NCBI GenBank assembly: GCA_963767635.1
Contig: CAVYEM010000001.1
Location: forward strand, 496,001-560,000
Source of the DNA: CAVYEM01 sp963767635
GTDB taxonomy: Bacteria > Vulcanimicrobiota > Vulcanimicrobiia > Vulcanimicrobiales > Vulcanimicrobiaceae
Direction: 5' to 3'
Length of the DNA: 64,000 bases
In this document: piece by piece, positions 52,856 through 61,108 of the stretch
How positions within the stretch are numbered: the stretch's first letter is position 1
Layout of the letters: the number at the start of each line of letters is the position of its first letter
The notes under the pieces: generated by a model
Databases searched by the model: none
The model's input: the letters and a program-made list of their open reading frames with translations, nothing else
What the model was told of the DNA's origin: nothing
Made by a program: the position numbers and the translations under genes

Positions 52856-53770
52856 CTACTTGCGGCCGATGAGATACGCTTCGTTCGGGTGAGGGACGTA
52901 CACTTCAACGTGCGCGCGTGCGTTGCGCAAGTGCGGTTCGAATTCGCGCAGCCGCGCCTGCGTCGTTTGCATGATGACGACCTGGTAATCCTGCGCATTC
53001 GATAATACGCCGGCGATCGCACGCGCGTACCCGTGCTCGTCAGCGCTGCGCTGGCCAAAGAGTGAGTCGCGGTAGGCGTGCTCGATGTTATAGTATGGAT
53101 TGCCCTGCCACCAAGCTTCCCACATCCAGATGCGCGCATCGGCGCTGCGAAAAGAGTTTCGGGCCGGCGGTGCGATGAACAGCGCGTCCGCCTGATGCGC
53201 ATTAATCGTCGTCAGCACGTCGGCCGACCGCACGGTGTTGCGCCGTAAGTTCGTAGCCACCCAGCAATCGGTCTTACGGATGTAGTTCCACGCAAGTTCG
53301 CTGGGAGCGACGTCTTGCATATCGTCGGGATAGTGCGCTTTTTGGAGCCAGTAGCAGAGTACGTTCCACAGGCCGACGATGGCCAGTCCCGTCTGACCAT
53401 CGCTGCGCAAGTTATGCACGTTGTCATGCCAGACGCCCAAATAGATGCACTGTTCTTCGGTGAAGAACACGCCTTCCCAGGCTTTGAAGAGGTCAACCGG
53501 ATAGATGCGGCCCGGCAGCATCTCGACGATCTCCGCAACTTCGTTGTCCCGCAAGACCGTAAAATCGTTGACGACCAGACCGTCTCCGGCGCGCACGAAC
53601 CATTCGACCAAGTCGCCTCCGTGAACCGCGAAACCGTGGCGCTTGAGGTAGTTCAGGTGCGTCGGCACGCCCATAAACGGGTCGACCACGCTGGCGCAGT
53701 CATACCGGCGCAGAATTTCTTCCAAGCGCGAGGGGGCAATGCGGCGAGTGCGCTCGTGCAGATCGATCAT
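52856..53770 (-). CDS. DNA-adenine-methylase-like protein with altered motif IV
   Basis: A 304-residue protein. The stretch VVDPFMGVPTHLNYLKRHGFAVHGGDLVEWFV (about 29-60) fits the SAM-binding PFxGxG and acidic-loop region of DNA N6-adenine methyltransferases of the D12 type. At the place of the catalytic DPPY motif it reads FIAPPARNSF, lacking Asp/Asn and Tyr, so catalysis may be lost or directed to another target. No target-recognition domain or restriction gene is seen. The ATG overlaps the upstream HD-GYP-like gene's stop (ATGA). Confidence 0.6.
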   Translation of the reverse strand: MIDLHERTRRIAPSRLEEILRRYDCASVVDPFMGVPTHLNYLKRHGFAVHGGDLVEWFVRAGDGLVVNDFTVLRDNEVAEIVEMLPGRIYPVDLFKAWEGVFFTEEQCIYLGVWHDNVHNLRSDGQTGLAIVGLWNVLCYWLQKAHYPDDMQDVAPSELAWNYIRKTDCWVATNLRRNTVRSADVLTTINAHQADALFIAPPARNSFRSADARIWMWEAWWQGNPYYNIEHAYRDSLFGQRSADEHGYARAIAGVLSNAQDYQVVIMQTTQARLREFEPHLRNARAHVEVYVPHPNEAYLIGRK

Positions 53771-54951
53771 GCGCGCGCCTTTAATACTTCCGCCAGCGCG
53801 CGAACGCTTTCAGGATCGAATTGGGTGCCGGCGGCGGTTTCGAGCCGCGCGATGGGGAGCGTGCGTTCCTCGATGATGCGGCTGCGGTACGCTTGTTCGA
53901 TTGCATCGTACGCGATCGCAAGGCTCAGCACGCGCGCGGCCGGCGGGATCGCATCGTGGCGCAATCGGTCCGGCGCGCCTGTGCCGTCGTACCATTCCGT
54001 ACGCGCGCGCACGATCGGCGCAATAGGCGCAAGCGCCGCACACTCCGCGAGCAGCCTGGACGCGCGCACCGCATGATCGGCTCGTGTTTGAATGCCGAGG
54101 CGCGCGAGGGCATCGAACTGAGCCGATTCTATATGCTCCGCCTGCAGCTCGCCGATTCCGAACAGCCGGCACGCGAGTTCCAAATGCTGCAAATCTCCCG
54201 GCGCGAACCCCATCGCACGACCGATCTCCTGCGCGCGCTGACCGACGCGCTCGGCTCTCCCGGGCGTGCCGTTGTGCGCGTCCACGCGCTGCGAGAGCAT
54301 TTCGAAAATGTCGTCAGGCGAACTGCGTTGCGCGTCGAGCGAAGCGTACGGCGGCTCCACCGGATCGATCCGGCCGCCGCCGGCATGAAACCACGTCAGG
54401 AACGTGCGAGCCTGTTCGGGCGCAAAGGTTCGCCCACTGCCCGCAGAGATTGCCGGAAGCGCTTCCTCGAGATCGGCGAACGGTGCGCATTCTACGGCAA
54501 TGTGCAAGAGTTGCGCAGTGGGGGGAATGCCGGACCAGCGCAGTTGATCCGGATAACCCGTGCCGTCCCAGCACTCGGCCTGCCAACGCACGATGTCCGC
54601 CGTGCCGTCCGGCAAACAAAGAATTCGCTCGCACGTGCGCGCACCTTCCGGCGGAACGTCCCAGCGCGCGATCGAGGCGCTGCGCTCGTTCTGCGGCTCC
54701 CCTTTGGCGAACCCGGCATTGCCCAGCGCGCCGGCGTTGCGTAAACGCGCTGCGAAATAGAGGGCGTCGCGCTCTGCCGGCGAGAGGCCGGCCACTGCCG
54801 CCATGCCTACGGCCGTCGCTGCAATGCGTTCGCCGTCTTGCGTGTCGATGCGGGCGGCGTAATCGGCTACCGTCCCAAAGAACGAGAGCGCTTGACCGAG
54901 GGCCACGGACTCCGGGCTCGAACTTCCGGCAGAAGCTTCTGATAAGGGCAT
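53767..54951 (-). CDS. Tandem degenerate HD-GYP-like protein
   Basis: A 394-residue cytoplasmic protein with two similar halves of the cyclic-di-GMP phosphodiesterase type. Each retains the GYP-side sequence: WDGTGYPDQLRWSGIPPTAQLL near residue 130 and YDGTGAPDRLRHDAIPPAARVLSLA near residue 330. The metal-binding HD pair is lost in both: the expected HDIGK places read RNAGA and FGIGE. It is therefore more likely a binding protein or scaffold than an active phosphodiesterase. Coupled by ATGA to the methylase-like gene; divergent from moaC with a 24-base gap. Confidence 0.75.
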   Translation of the reverse strand: MPLSEASAGSSSPESVALGQALSFFGTVADYAARIDTQDGERIAATAVGMAAVAGLSPAERDALYFAARLRNAGALGNAGFAKGEPQNERSASIARWDVPPEGARTCERILCLPDGTADIVRWQAECWDGTGYPDQLRWSGIPPTAQLLHIAVECAPFADLEEALPAISAGSGRTFAPEQARTFLTWFHAGGGRIDPVEPPYASLDAQRSSPDDIFEMLSQRVDAHNGTPGRAERVGQRAQEIGRAMGFAPGDLQHLELACRLFGIGELQAEHIESAQFDALARLGIQTRADHAVRASRLLAECAALAPIAPIVRARTEWYDGTGAPDRLRHDAIPPAARVLSLAIAYDAIEQAYRSRIIEERTLPIARLETAAGTQFDPESVRALAEVLKARA

Positions 54952-54975
54952 CCCCTCGCTCGTTTTTCTATTACC

Positions 54976-55461
54976 GTGCCGAAACCCTCACATATCGCCG
55001 ACGACGGCAGCATTTTCATGGTCGACGTCTCGCACAAAACACCGGCGCCGCGAAGCGCGCGCGCGCAGTCGCGCGTTCGTTTAGGCGCGGCCGCCGCCGC
55101 GGCGCTGCGAAACGCAAGGCTGGCCAAGGGCGATGCTTTTGCAGCCGCGCAGCTGGCCGGGATTTTGGCCGCAAAGCAAACCGCGACGCTCATTCCGCTC
55201 GCGCACGCGATCCCGCTCTCCGCCGTCGACGTGAGGTTCGATTGGGAGGGCGACGTGCTGGTGATTGAAGCGTCCGCGCGAACCGTTGCCGCCACCGGCG
55301 TCGAGATGGAAGCCATGATCGCGGCGAGCGTGAGCGCCCTTACCATTTACGATATGGCCAAAGCGGTCTCGAAAAAAATCACGATCGAGTCTGTGCGTCT
55401 GCTCGAAAAAACCGGCGGGAAGAGCGGATCGTTCTCCCATGATGAGGGCGATGAGCCTTAG
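54976..55461 (+). CDS. moaC: Cyclic pyranopterin monophosphate synthase
   Basis: A 161-residue MoaC acting early in molybdenum cofactor synthesis. HIADDGSIFMVDVSHK at the start, KQTATLIPLAHAIPLSAVDV, TGVEMEAMIAASVSALTIYDMAKAV and a final lysine-rich segment VSKKITIESVRLLEKTGGKSG fit the family, including the conserved active-site lysines. GTG start. It overlaps the next gene by 23 bases at most and heads the mo/fol run on this strand. Confidence 0.92.
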   Translation: MPKPSHIADDGSIFMVDVSHKTPAPRSARAQSRVRLGAAAAAALRNARLAKGDAFAAAQLAGILAAKQTATLIPLAHAIPLSAVDVRFDWEGDVLVIEASARTVAATGVEMEAMIAASVSALTIYDMAKAVSKKITIESVRLLEKTGGKSGSFSHDEGDEP

Positions 55462-55933
55462 CGCCGCGCTGATCGTCCTGTCGGATCGCGCAGCTTCGGG
55501 CACGCGGGCCGATCTGTGCTTGCCCATAATGCGCGACCGCTTGGGAGCTGGCTACGAGATCGTTCGAGAAGCCGTGCTGCCCGACGATGCGGGTGCGCTG
55601 CAGGCTGAATTGATCGAGCTGTGCGATCGCGGCGCAGCTGCTCTCATCCTCACCAGCGGTGGAACGGGCCTTTCTCCGCGCGACCGCACCCCGCAAGCGA
55701 CTGCGGCGATCCTCGACTACGAAGTCCCGGGCATTGCCGAAGCGATTCGGGCCGCTTCCATGAAGATCGTCAAGACGGCGATGCTTTCGCGCGCATTGGC
55801 CGGCGTGCGTCACCGCACGCTCATCGTCAACCTCCCCGGTAGTCCCAAAGCGGTCGGTGAGGCGTTGGATGTTATTTTGCCTGTGCTGCCGCATGCGATC
55901 GAACTCCTCGCGGATATCGTGGTCGACGGTTAG
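55439..55933 (+). CDS. MoaB/MogA-family molybdopterin protein
   Basis: A protein of about 164 residues with the MoCF-binding motif LTSGGTGLSPRDRTPQAT and EVPGIAEAIRAASMKIV, typical of MogA/MoaB, which adenylates molybdopterin before MoeA acts. ATG codons at 55439 and 55451 are both possible; the second has GAGG just upstream and a smaller overlap with moaC. It is followed by folC after only 3 bases. Confidence 0.9.
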   Translation: MMRAMSLSAALIVLSDRAASGTRADLCLPIMRDRLGAGYEIVREAVLPDDAGALQAELIELCDRGAAALILTSGGTGLSPRDRTPQATAAILDYEVPGIAEAIRAASMKIVKTAMLSRALAGVRHRTLIVNLPGSPKAVGEALDVILPVLPHAIELLADIVVDG

Positions 55934-55936
55934 CGG

Positions 55937-57259
55937 ATGAACTTCTCGCAAGCACAAGCGTACTTGCTCGGTACCGTCAACGAAACCGCTTCCCGGCGGG
56001 AACCCAACCGGCTCGATCGCATGCGTGCGTTCTTGCACGAACTCGGCAATCCGCAGGATCGGTATCCGACGATGCACGTGGGCGGCACCAGCGGAAAAGG
56101 CTCGACTTGCTCGATGATGGCGGCCGCCCTGAGCGCGGCGGGAAAACGCACGGGGCTGCACACCAAACCGCATCTGCGTTCCATCGTGGAACGCGCGCGC
56201 ATCGATGGAGCGAACGTTTCCCAAGAACGCTTCGCCGAACTGCTCGAGGAAATGATGCCGGCAATCGGCCGCATTACCGATGAGTATTCGCGGCCTTCAT
56301 ATTACGAAACGCTGCTTGCGCTGGCGTTCCTGTACTTTGCGCAAGAAGCGGTAGACGTTGCAGTGATCGAGGTCGGCATCGGCGGGAAACTGGACGGAAC
56401 CAACGTGCTGCTTCCGCGCGTATGCGTCATCACCAACGTGGGTTTAGATCATACCGACATTCTCGGAAAGACGGTGGAGGCGATCGCCGCCGACAAGGCC
56501 GGCATCGCCAAGGCCGGCATACCGCTGGTCAGCTGCGCCGATCCACCGGCGCGCGGCATCATTGAAGATCGCTGCCGGCAGGTCGATGCGCCGTTCATCT
56601 CCGTTTGGGAGGCGGCTCGCGTGCAAGAACACCGCGTGGAGGATTTCAGCCAGCATCTTGGCGTCGTGACCTCTGCAGAGACGTATGACGTTACGCTGCC
56701 GGTGCTGGGCATGTTTCAGCAGCGAAACGCCGCGACGGCCATCGTTGCGCTCGAACAGCTGCCGCCGGATCTGCGCCCCTCGCGCGATGCCGTGGAACGG
56801 GGCCTGAGCCGGCTCAATCTGATCGGACGCATGGAGTATTTCCCATCGCATCCCGGCGTCGTGTTCGACGTCGCGCACAATCCCGATAAAGCGCAGCACC
56901 TGGTCGAATCGCTCGAGCGCACTTTTCCCGGCCGCCGCTTCACCTTCGTCTTGGCGGTCGGGCAAAGCAAAGACGCCCAGGAAATTTTGCACGCGTTCGC
57001 GCGCGTGCCTGCGGCCTTCATCTTCACGTCGTTCCAAACGCAGGGACGCGTCGCGACGAAACCTTCGCGCCTTGCCGCTATCGCGGAGAGTTTAGGGATG
57101 TGGGGACGTTCCATCAGCGATCCGATCGAAGCGCTCAGCATCGCGCGCCGCAACTCCGGGGCAGACGATCTCGTCGTGGTCACCGGCTCGACGTTCATCG
57201 TTGCGGAACTACGTGACTGGTGGATGGAACACGTCGCTTCCGACCGTTTTGCCCGGTAA
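55937..57259 (+). CDS. folC: Folylpolyglutamate synthase / dihydrofolate synthase
   Basis: A 440-residue Mur-ligase-like enzyme that joins glutamate to dihydropteroate or folate. The P-loop HVGGTSGKGSTCSMMA is near residue 47. GLHTKPHLRSIVERARID, EVGIGGKLDGTNVL, VGLDHTDILG, KAGIAKAG and FDVAHNPD follow in the expected order. It begins 3 bases after the moaB-like stop and overlaps folP, consistent with the folate cluster that follows. Confidence 0.93.
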   Translation: MNFSQAQAYLLGTVNETASRREPNRLDRMRAFLHELGNPQDRYPTMHVGGTSGKGSTCSMMAAALSAAGKRTGLHTKPHLRSIVERARIDGANVSQERFAELLEEMMPAIGRITDEYSRPSYYETLLALAFLYFAQEAVDVAVIEVGIGGKLDGTNVLLPRVCVITNVGLDHTDILGKTVEAIAADKAGIAKAGIPLVSCADPPARGIIEDRCRQVDAPFISVWEAARVQEHRVEDFSQHLGVVTSAETYDVTLPVLGMFQQRNAATAIVALEQLPPDLRPSRDAVERGLSRLNLIGRMEYFPSHPGVVFDVAHNPDKAQHLVESLERTFPGRRFTFVLAVGQSKDAQEILHAFARVPAAFIFTSFQTQGRVATKPSRLAAIAESLGMWGRSISDPIEALSIARRNSGADDLVVVTGSTFIVAELRDWWMEHVASDRFAR

Positions 57260-58097
57260 TTCGCGCGGCGCACTGCATGCGCGCGGCCGCGAGCTGCGGT
57301 GGGGCGAACGCACATACGTCATGGGAGTGGTCAATATAACGCCCGATTCATTTTCGGGCGACGGCATGCCGGAGCCGCGAGAAGCCGGCGCGCGAGCGAT
57401 CGCGCAGTTCGAACTGGGAGCCGACATTATCGACTTGGGAGCTGAATCGACGCGTCCGGGATACATTGCAGTAGACGCGGAAACCGAAATGCGCCGGCTC
57501 ATTCCCGTAGTCGATCGCGTGCGGGCACGTTTGCCAAATGCGATCCTATCGATCGACACGCACAAACCGGCGGTGTTTCGCGCCGCACATGCGGCGGGCG
57601 CAGACATTCTCAATTCCGTGCGAGGATTGCCCGAGGGCCTACTGGAAGCGGCCGCGCACGTGCGCGCGCCGGTCATCGTGATGCACAACAAAGATCGAGC
57701 ACACTACGAAGGTGACGTCATGGACGAAGTGCTGGCATTTCTGGACGAAGCGGCAAACCGCGCGATGCAGGCTGGTCTTCCGGCCGAACACGTCATTCTC
57801 GATCCCGGCATCGGTTTCGGCAAGACGCCGGATCACAATATCCGCGTTTTACGCGAGCTGCCGCGGCTGGCATCGTTGGGTTTCCCGACCTTGCTGGGCA
57901 CTTCTCGAAAATCTACGCTGGGCAAGCTAACGGGGAAGCCCGTGCCGATGCGTGTGGCCGCCACGACGGCCACGACGGCGCTCGCCGTCGCCGCAGGTAT
58001 CGACGTCGTTCGAGTGCACGACGTGGACGAAGCGCTCGATGCCGTTCACGTGAGCGATGCCATCGTGCGCGATTGGCGGCCGTCACAATGGACGTAA
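57249..58097 (+). CDS. folP: Dihydropteroate synthase
   Basis: A protein of about 282 residues making dihydropteroate from pterin diphosphate and p-aminobenzoate. MGVVNITPDSFSGDG is the first signature. DIIDLGAESTRPGYIAVDAETEMRRL, SIDTHKPAV, VIVMHNKD, LDPGIGFGKTPDHN and LLGTSRKSTLGKLTG complete the family pattern. The start is unsure: TTG 57249 gives a short leader before the first strand, whereas the open frame reaches back to 57201. It overlaps folC and folB. Confidence 0.92.
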   Translation: MPGNSRGALHARGRELRWGERTYVMGVVNITPDSFSGDGMPEPREAGARAIAQFELGADIIDLGAESTRPGYIAVDAETEMRRLIPVVDRVRARLPNAILSIDTHKPAVFRAAHAAGADILNSVRGLPEGLLEAAAHVRAPVIVMHNKDRAHYEGDVMDEVLAFLDEAANRAMQAGLPAEHVILDPGIGFGKTPDHNIRVLRELPRLASLGFPTLLGTSRKSTLGKLTGKPVPMRVAATTATTALAVAAGIDVVRVHDVDEALDAVHVSDAIVRDWRPSQWT

Positions 58098-58459
58098 TTG
58101 CGGTGCGGGGCATCCGCGCGTACGGCCGGCACGGCGCAAATCCCGGCGAACGCGATCGCGAGCAGCCGTTCGACGTAGAACTGATGCTGGAGATCGATTT
58201 GCGGGCAGCGCAACGCAGCGACGATATTGACGACACGCTGGACTACGCCAAGGCGCATCATCGCATCGCTGCAATCGTGCGTTCGACGTCGTTTGCGCTG
58301 CTCGAACGGCTAGCCGGCCGCATACTGGACGAGGTCTTCGTGGACGAGCGCATTGCGCGCGGGCAAGTTGAGATCGCCAAGCCGGGGATTTTAGACGGCG
58401 CAACGCCCAGCGTGCGGCTGCGGCGCGACAACCCGCAGTACCGCGAGGCGCAGCGGTGA
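58088..58459 (+). CDS. folB: Dihydroneopterin aldolase
   Basis: A 123-residue FolB converting dihydroneopterin to hydroxymethyl-dihydropterin. The N-terminus DVIAVRGIRAYGRHGANPGERDREQPFDVELML has the catalytic region, with DDTLDYAKAH (Tyr of the pterin pocket) and a short C-terminal LRRDNPQY. The ATG 58088 overlaps the folP stop by ten bases, and the stop overlaps folK. Confidence 0.92.
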   Translation: MDVIAVRGIRAYGRHGANPGERDREQPFDVELMLEIDLRAAQRSDDIDDTLDYAKAHHRIAAIVRSTSFALLERLAGRILDEVFVDERIARGQVEIAKPGILDGATPSVRLRRDNPQYREAQR

Positions 58460-58908
58460 CGCGGACGGCGATCGGCGTCGGTTCGAACCTGGGCGACGCG
58501 GCCGCCAACGTTCGCCGCGCCCTGCGGTCGTTGAACCGTGTGGGCGAAGTGCTCGCACAGTCCCAGCTGTATCGCACGCGCGCATGGGGCCGAACGGATC
58601 AGCCGGATTTCTGCAATGCGGTTGCCATCGTCCAAACGGCGCTTGGACCGCGGCGGCTTCTCGCGGCACTCAAAGAATTGGAGCGCGAACTTGGCCGGGT
58701 GCCGGGTCCGCGCTGGGGACCGCGCACGATCGACTTGGACGTACTGCTCTACGGCGAGGAGCGTATCGCGCAGCCCGATCTCACGGTGCCGCACCCGCGC
58801 TTGTTCGAACGCGGTTTTGCCCTCATTCCGCTGGCCGAGGTCGACGGGCGTTACGAGCAGGCGGCCGCGGGGCTTCCGGCTCGGGAGCGCGAATCGGTAG
58901 CGCTCATG
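58456..58908 (+). CDS. folK: 2-amino-4-hydroxy-6-hydroxymethyldihydropteridine diphosphokinase, 3' end unsure
   Basis: About 150 residues of HPPK: GVGSNLGDAAANVRRALRSL at the start, AWGRTDQPDFCNAVAIVQTAL, and PGPRWGPRTIDLDVLLYG followed by VPHPRLFERGFALIPLAEVDG, all in the expected order with pterin and ATP site residues. The frame does not stop: it runs straight into the biotin-carrier-like protein. Another frame has a stop at 58911-58913 overlapping the ATG of that protein, so a one-base error may have removed the real folK end. A natural fusion is the alternative. Confidence 0.88.
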
Positions 58909-59320
58909 TCTGAGGAACAGCTCGTCCAACGCGTGCGCGCGCTGGCACGGGCCTTTTTAGAAACGGACCTCATGCGCCTGCGCATTCAAGATCGCAACGA
59001 CGACGCGGTCGAGCTGCGCCGTAAGGCCGTCGCGCTTCCCAGCCGTTCGCGAGAGGGTTCCGGTGCCGCCGAAGTTCCCGCGCCGCCCTCGCACGTCGAT
59101 CCGATCAAAGCGGACCTCGTCGGCATATTTCATCTGAGCCGGCGTGCGGTGACGGAAGGGCAATGGTTGGACGGCGATCGTGCGACTTGCGTACGTCGAG
59201 GCGCTCGGCATCCGCAATCCCGTTCGATCGCTCGGCGCGGGCCGCGTGGTCAACGTGCGCTGCGACGACGGTCAGCCGGTCGAGTACGGCCAAGTCCTTT
59301 TCGAGATCGATCGCGGCTAG
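58906..59320 (+). CDS. Biotin-carboxyl-carrier-like protein without the biotin lysine, frame-shifted
   Basis: From ATG 58906 the frame encodes a helical N-terminus (MSEEQLVQRVRALARAFLET), a basic and Pro-rich linker, and VGIFHLSRRAVTEGQWLDGD, the start of a biotinyl domain. After a shift at about 59170-59182 the domain continues VRLAYVEALGIRNPVRSLGA and ends GQPVEYGQVLFEIDRG at 59320. The hairpin place where AccB has the biotinylated lysine (EAMKM or EALKI) reads EALGI, so no biotin can attach. It lies 15 bases before accC. The layout and missing lysine recall plant BADC proteins, which regulate acetyl-CoA carboxylase; that link is inference. Confidence 0.75.
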
Positions 59321-59335
59321 GGCGTTTATTCCACC

Positions 59336-60691
59336 ATGCTAAAAAAAGTGTTGATCGCCAACCGGGGGGAGATCGCGCTGCGCATCAACCGCGCGTGTCA
59401 CGAGCTCGGCGTGCAGACTGTGGCGATTTTTTCGGAGGCGGACCGGAACTCGCTGCACGTGCGGCATGCCGACGAAGCGTTTTGCGTGGGTCCGGGGCCG
59501 GTGGGGCGATCCTACCTGAGCATTCCGAACATTATCTCCACGGCGCTCATCACGGGCTGCGATTCCCTGCATCCCGGTTATGGATTTTTGGCGGAAAACG
59601 CCAGGTTCGCCGAGATTTGCGCGGATCATGGGCTTACGTTCATCGGTCCGCGGCCCGACGTCATTGCCGCGATGGGCGACAAAGCCACCGCCAAGCGTGT
59701 GATGCAAGACGCCGGTATTGCGACGACGCCGGGCACGGACATCCTGCCGTCCGTTCAGGATGCGCGTGAGGCCGCCGAGCGCATCGACTATCCGGTGCTG
59801 CTCAAGGCGACCGCCGGAGGCGGAGGCAAGGGCATGCGCGCCGTCACCGCGCCGGGCGAATTGGAGCGCGCGTACGCCTCGGCCACCGCCGAGGCGGAAG
59901 CGAGTTTCAAAGACGGCCGCATCTACATGGAAAAACTGATCGTCAAACCGCGGCACATCGAAGTGCAGATCGTCGCCGACAATTTCGGGAACGTGGTGCA
60001 TTTGGGCGAACGCGATTGCTCCGTGCAGAAGCCGTCGCATCAAAAACTGATCGAAGAGGCGCCCGCTCCAAACCTTCCGGTTCGCGTTCGGCAGGAGCTG
60101 CACGAGATGGCCGTGCGGGCCGCGCTAGCGGTGGGCTACACCAACGCCGGAACGCTGGAATTCTTGGTCAATGACGACCGCGTATACTTCATGGAGATGA
60201 ACACGCGCATCCAGGTGGAGCATCCGGTGACGGAGATGGTCTACAACATCGATCTGGTCAAGGAACAGATTCGCATCGCCTCGGGAGAGCAGCTGGGCTA
60301 TGCGCAGCGCGATCTTCGGCCGGTCGGGCATGCGATCGAATGCCGCATCAACGCCGAGGATGCGCGCAACAATTTCGCCCCTGCCGCCGGAACGCTGACC
60401 AGCGTCGTTTTCCCCGGCGGTCCGGGCATTCGCGTCGACACGCACGTGTATTCCGGCGCGACCGTGCCCCCGTTCTACGATTCGATGATCGCCAAGATCG
60501 TCGCTTTGGGCGCCACTCGCGACGCCGCAATCGCGCGCATGGATCGCGCCTTGCGCGAAACCGTCGTCGAAGGCGTTCATACCACCGTCCAGCAATGCCT
60601 CGACATTCTGGCCAGCGAACCGTTTCGCAGCGGCCGCTATGCAATCGACTTTTTGCCGAACCTGATGGCTTCGGCGGCGCAGGTTGCGTAG
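59336..60691 (+). CDS. accC: Biotin carboxylase subunit of acetyl-CoA carboxylase
   Basis: A 451-residue ATP-grasp enzyme that carboxylates biotin on the carrier protein. NRGEIALRINRACHELG is at the N-terminus. HPGYGFLAENARFAE, KATAGGGGKGMRAV (ATP loop), KPRHIEVQIVAD, LGERDCSVQKPSHQKLIEE, and EMNTRIQVEHPVTEMV with the metal and catalytic residues are present. The length matches bacterial AccC, without transferase or carrier domains. The true biotin carrier (accB) must be elsewhere if the neighbour cannot carry biotin. Confidence 0.95.
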   Translation: MLKKVLIANRGEIALRINRACHELGVQTVAIFSEADRNSLHVRHADEAFCVGPGPVGRSYLSIPNIISTALITGCDSLHPGYGFLAENARFAEICADHGLTFIGPRPDVIAAMGDKATAKRVMQDAGIATTPGTDILPSVQDAREAAERIDYPVLLKATAGGGGKGMRAVTAPGELERAYASATAEAEASFKDGRIYMEKLIVKPRHIEVQIVADNFGNVVHLGERDCSVQKPSHQKLIEEAPAPNLPVRVRQELHEMAVRAALAVGYTNAGTLEFLVNDDRVYFMEMNTRIQVEHPVTEMVYNIDLVKEQIRIASGEQLGYAQRDLRPVGHAIECRINAEDARNNFAPAAGTLTSVVFPGGPGIRVDTHVYSGATVPPFYDSMIAKIVALGATRDAAIARMDRALRETVVEGVHTTVQQCLDILASEPFRSGRYAIDFLPNLMASAAQVA

Positions 60692-60700
60692 GAGCGCGCC

Positions 60701-61108
60701 GTGCCGACACGCCGCATGGGCCGCGAACTTGCGCTGCAGGCGCTCTTCTCCGTTGAGGTTGGGCATCGCGACGCATCGGAAGTCCTCGAGGAGTATCTCG
60801 CCAGCTACGGTGAGAGCGCGCACCGGCTCTTCGTCAAAGACTTGGTGCTTGGAACGCTGGAACATCGTGACGAAAGCGACGAGGTGATTGGGCCGCTTTT
60901 GCAAGGCTGGACGATCGAACGGCTCCCCACGATCGATCGTCTGCTGCTGCGCATGGGAACGTTTGAACTGCACCACCGCCCGCAGACGCCGCGCCCCGTG
61001 ATCATCAACGAAGCCGTGGAACTGGCAAAGCGCTTTTCCACCGAGGATTCGGGGCGTTTCGTGAACGGCGTTCTTTCGTCGTTGCTCAAGGCCAACGGTC
61101 ATGCGTAG
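60701..61108 (+). CDS. nusB: Transcription antitermination factor NusB
   Basis: A 135-residue all-helical protein binding boxA RNA with NusE for rRNA antitermination. RRMGRELALQALFSVEVG at the start, DRLLLRMGTFEL in the middle and VIINEAVELAKRFSTEDSGRFVNGVLSSL at the end are the family marks. GTG start. It overlaps the PBP1A gene by 8 bases. Confidence 0.93.
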   Translation: MPTRRMGRELALQALFSVEVGHRDASEVLEEYLASYGESAHRLFVKDLVLGTLEHRDESDEVIGPLLQGWTIERLPTIDRLLLRMGTFELHHRPQTPRPVIINEAVELAKRFSTEDSGRFVNGVLSSLLKANGHA

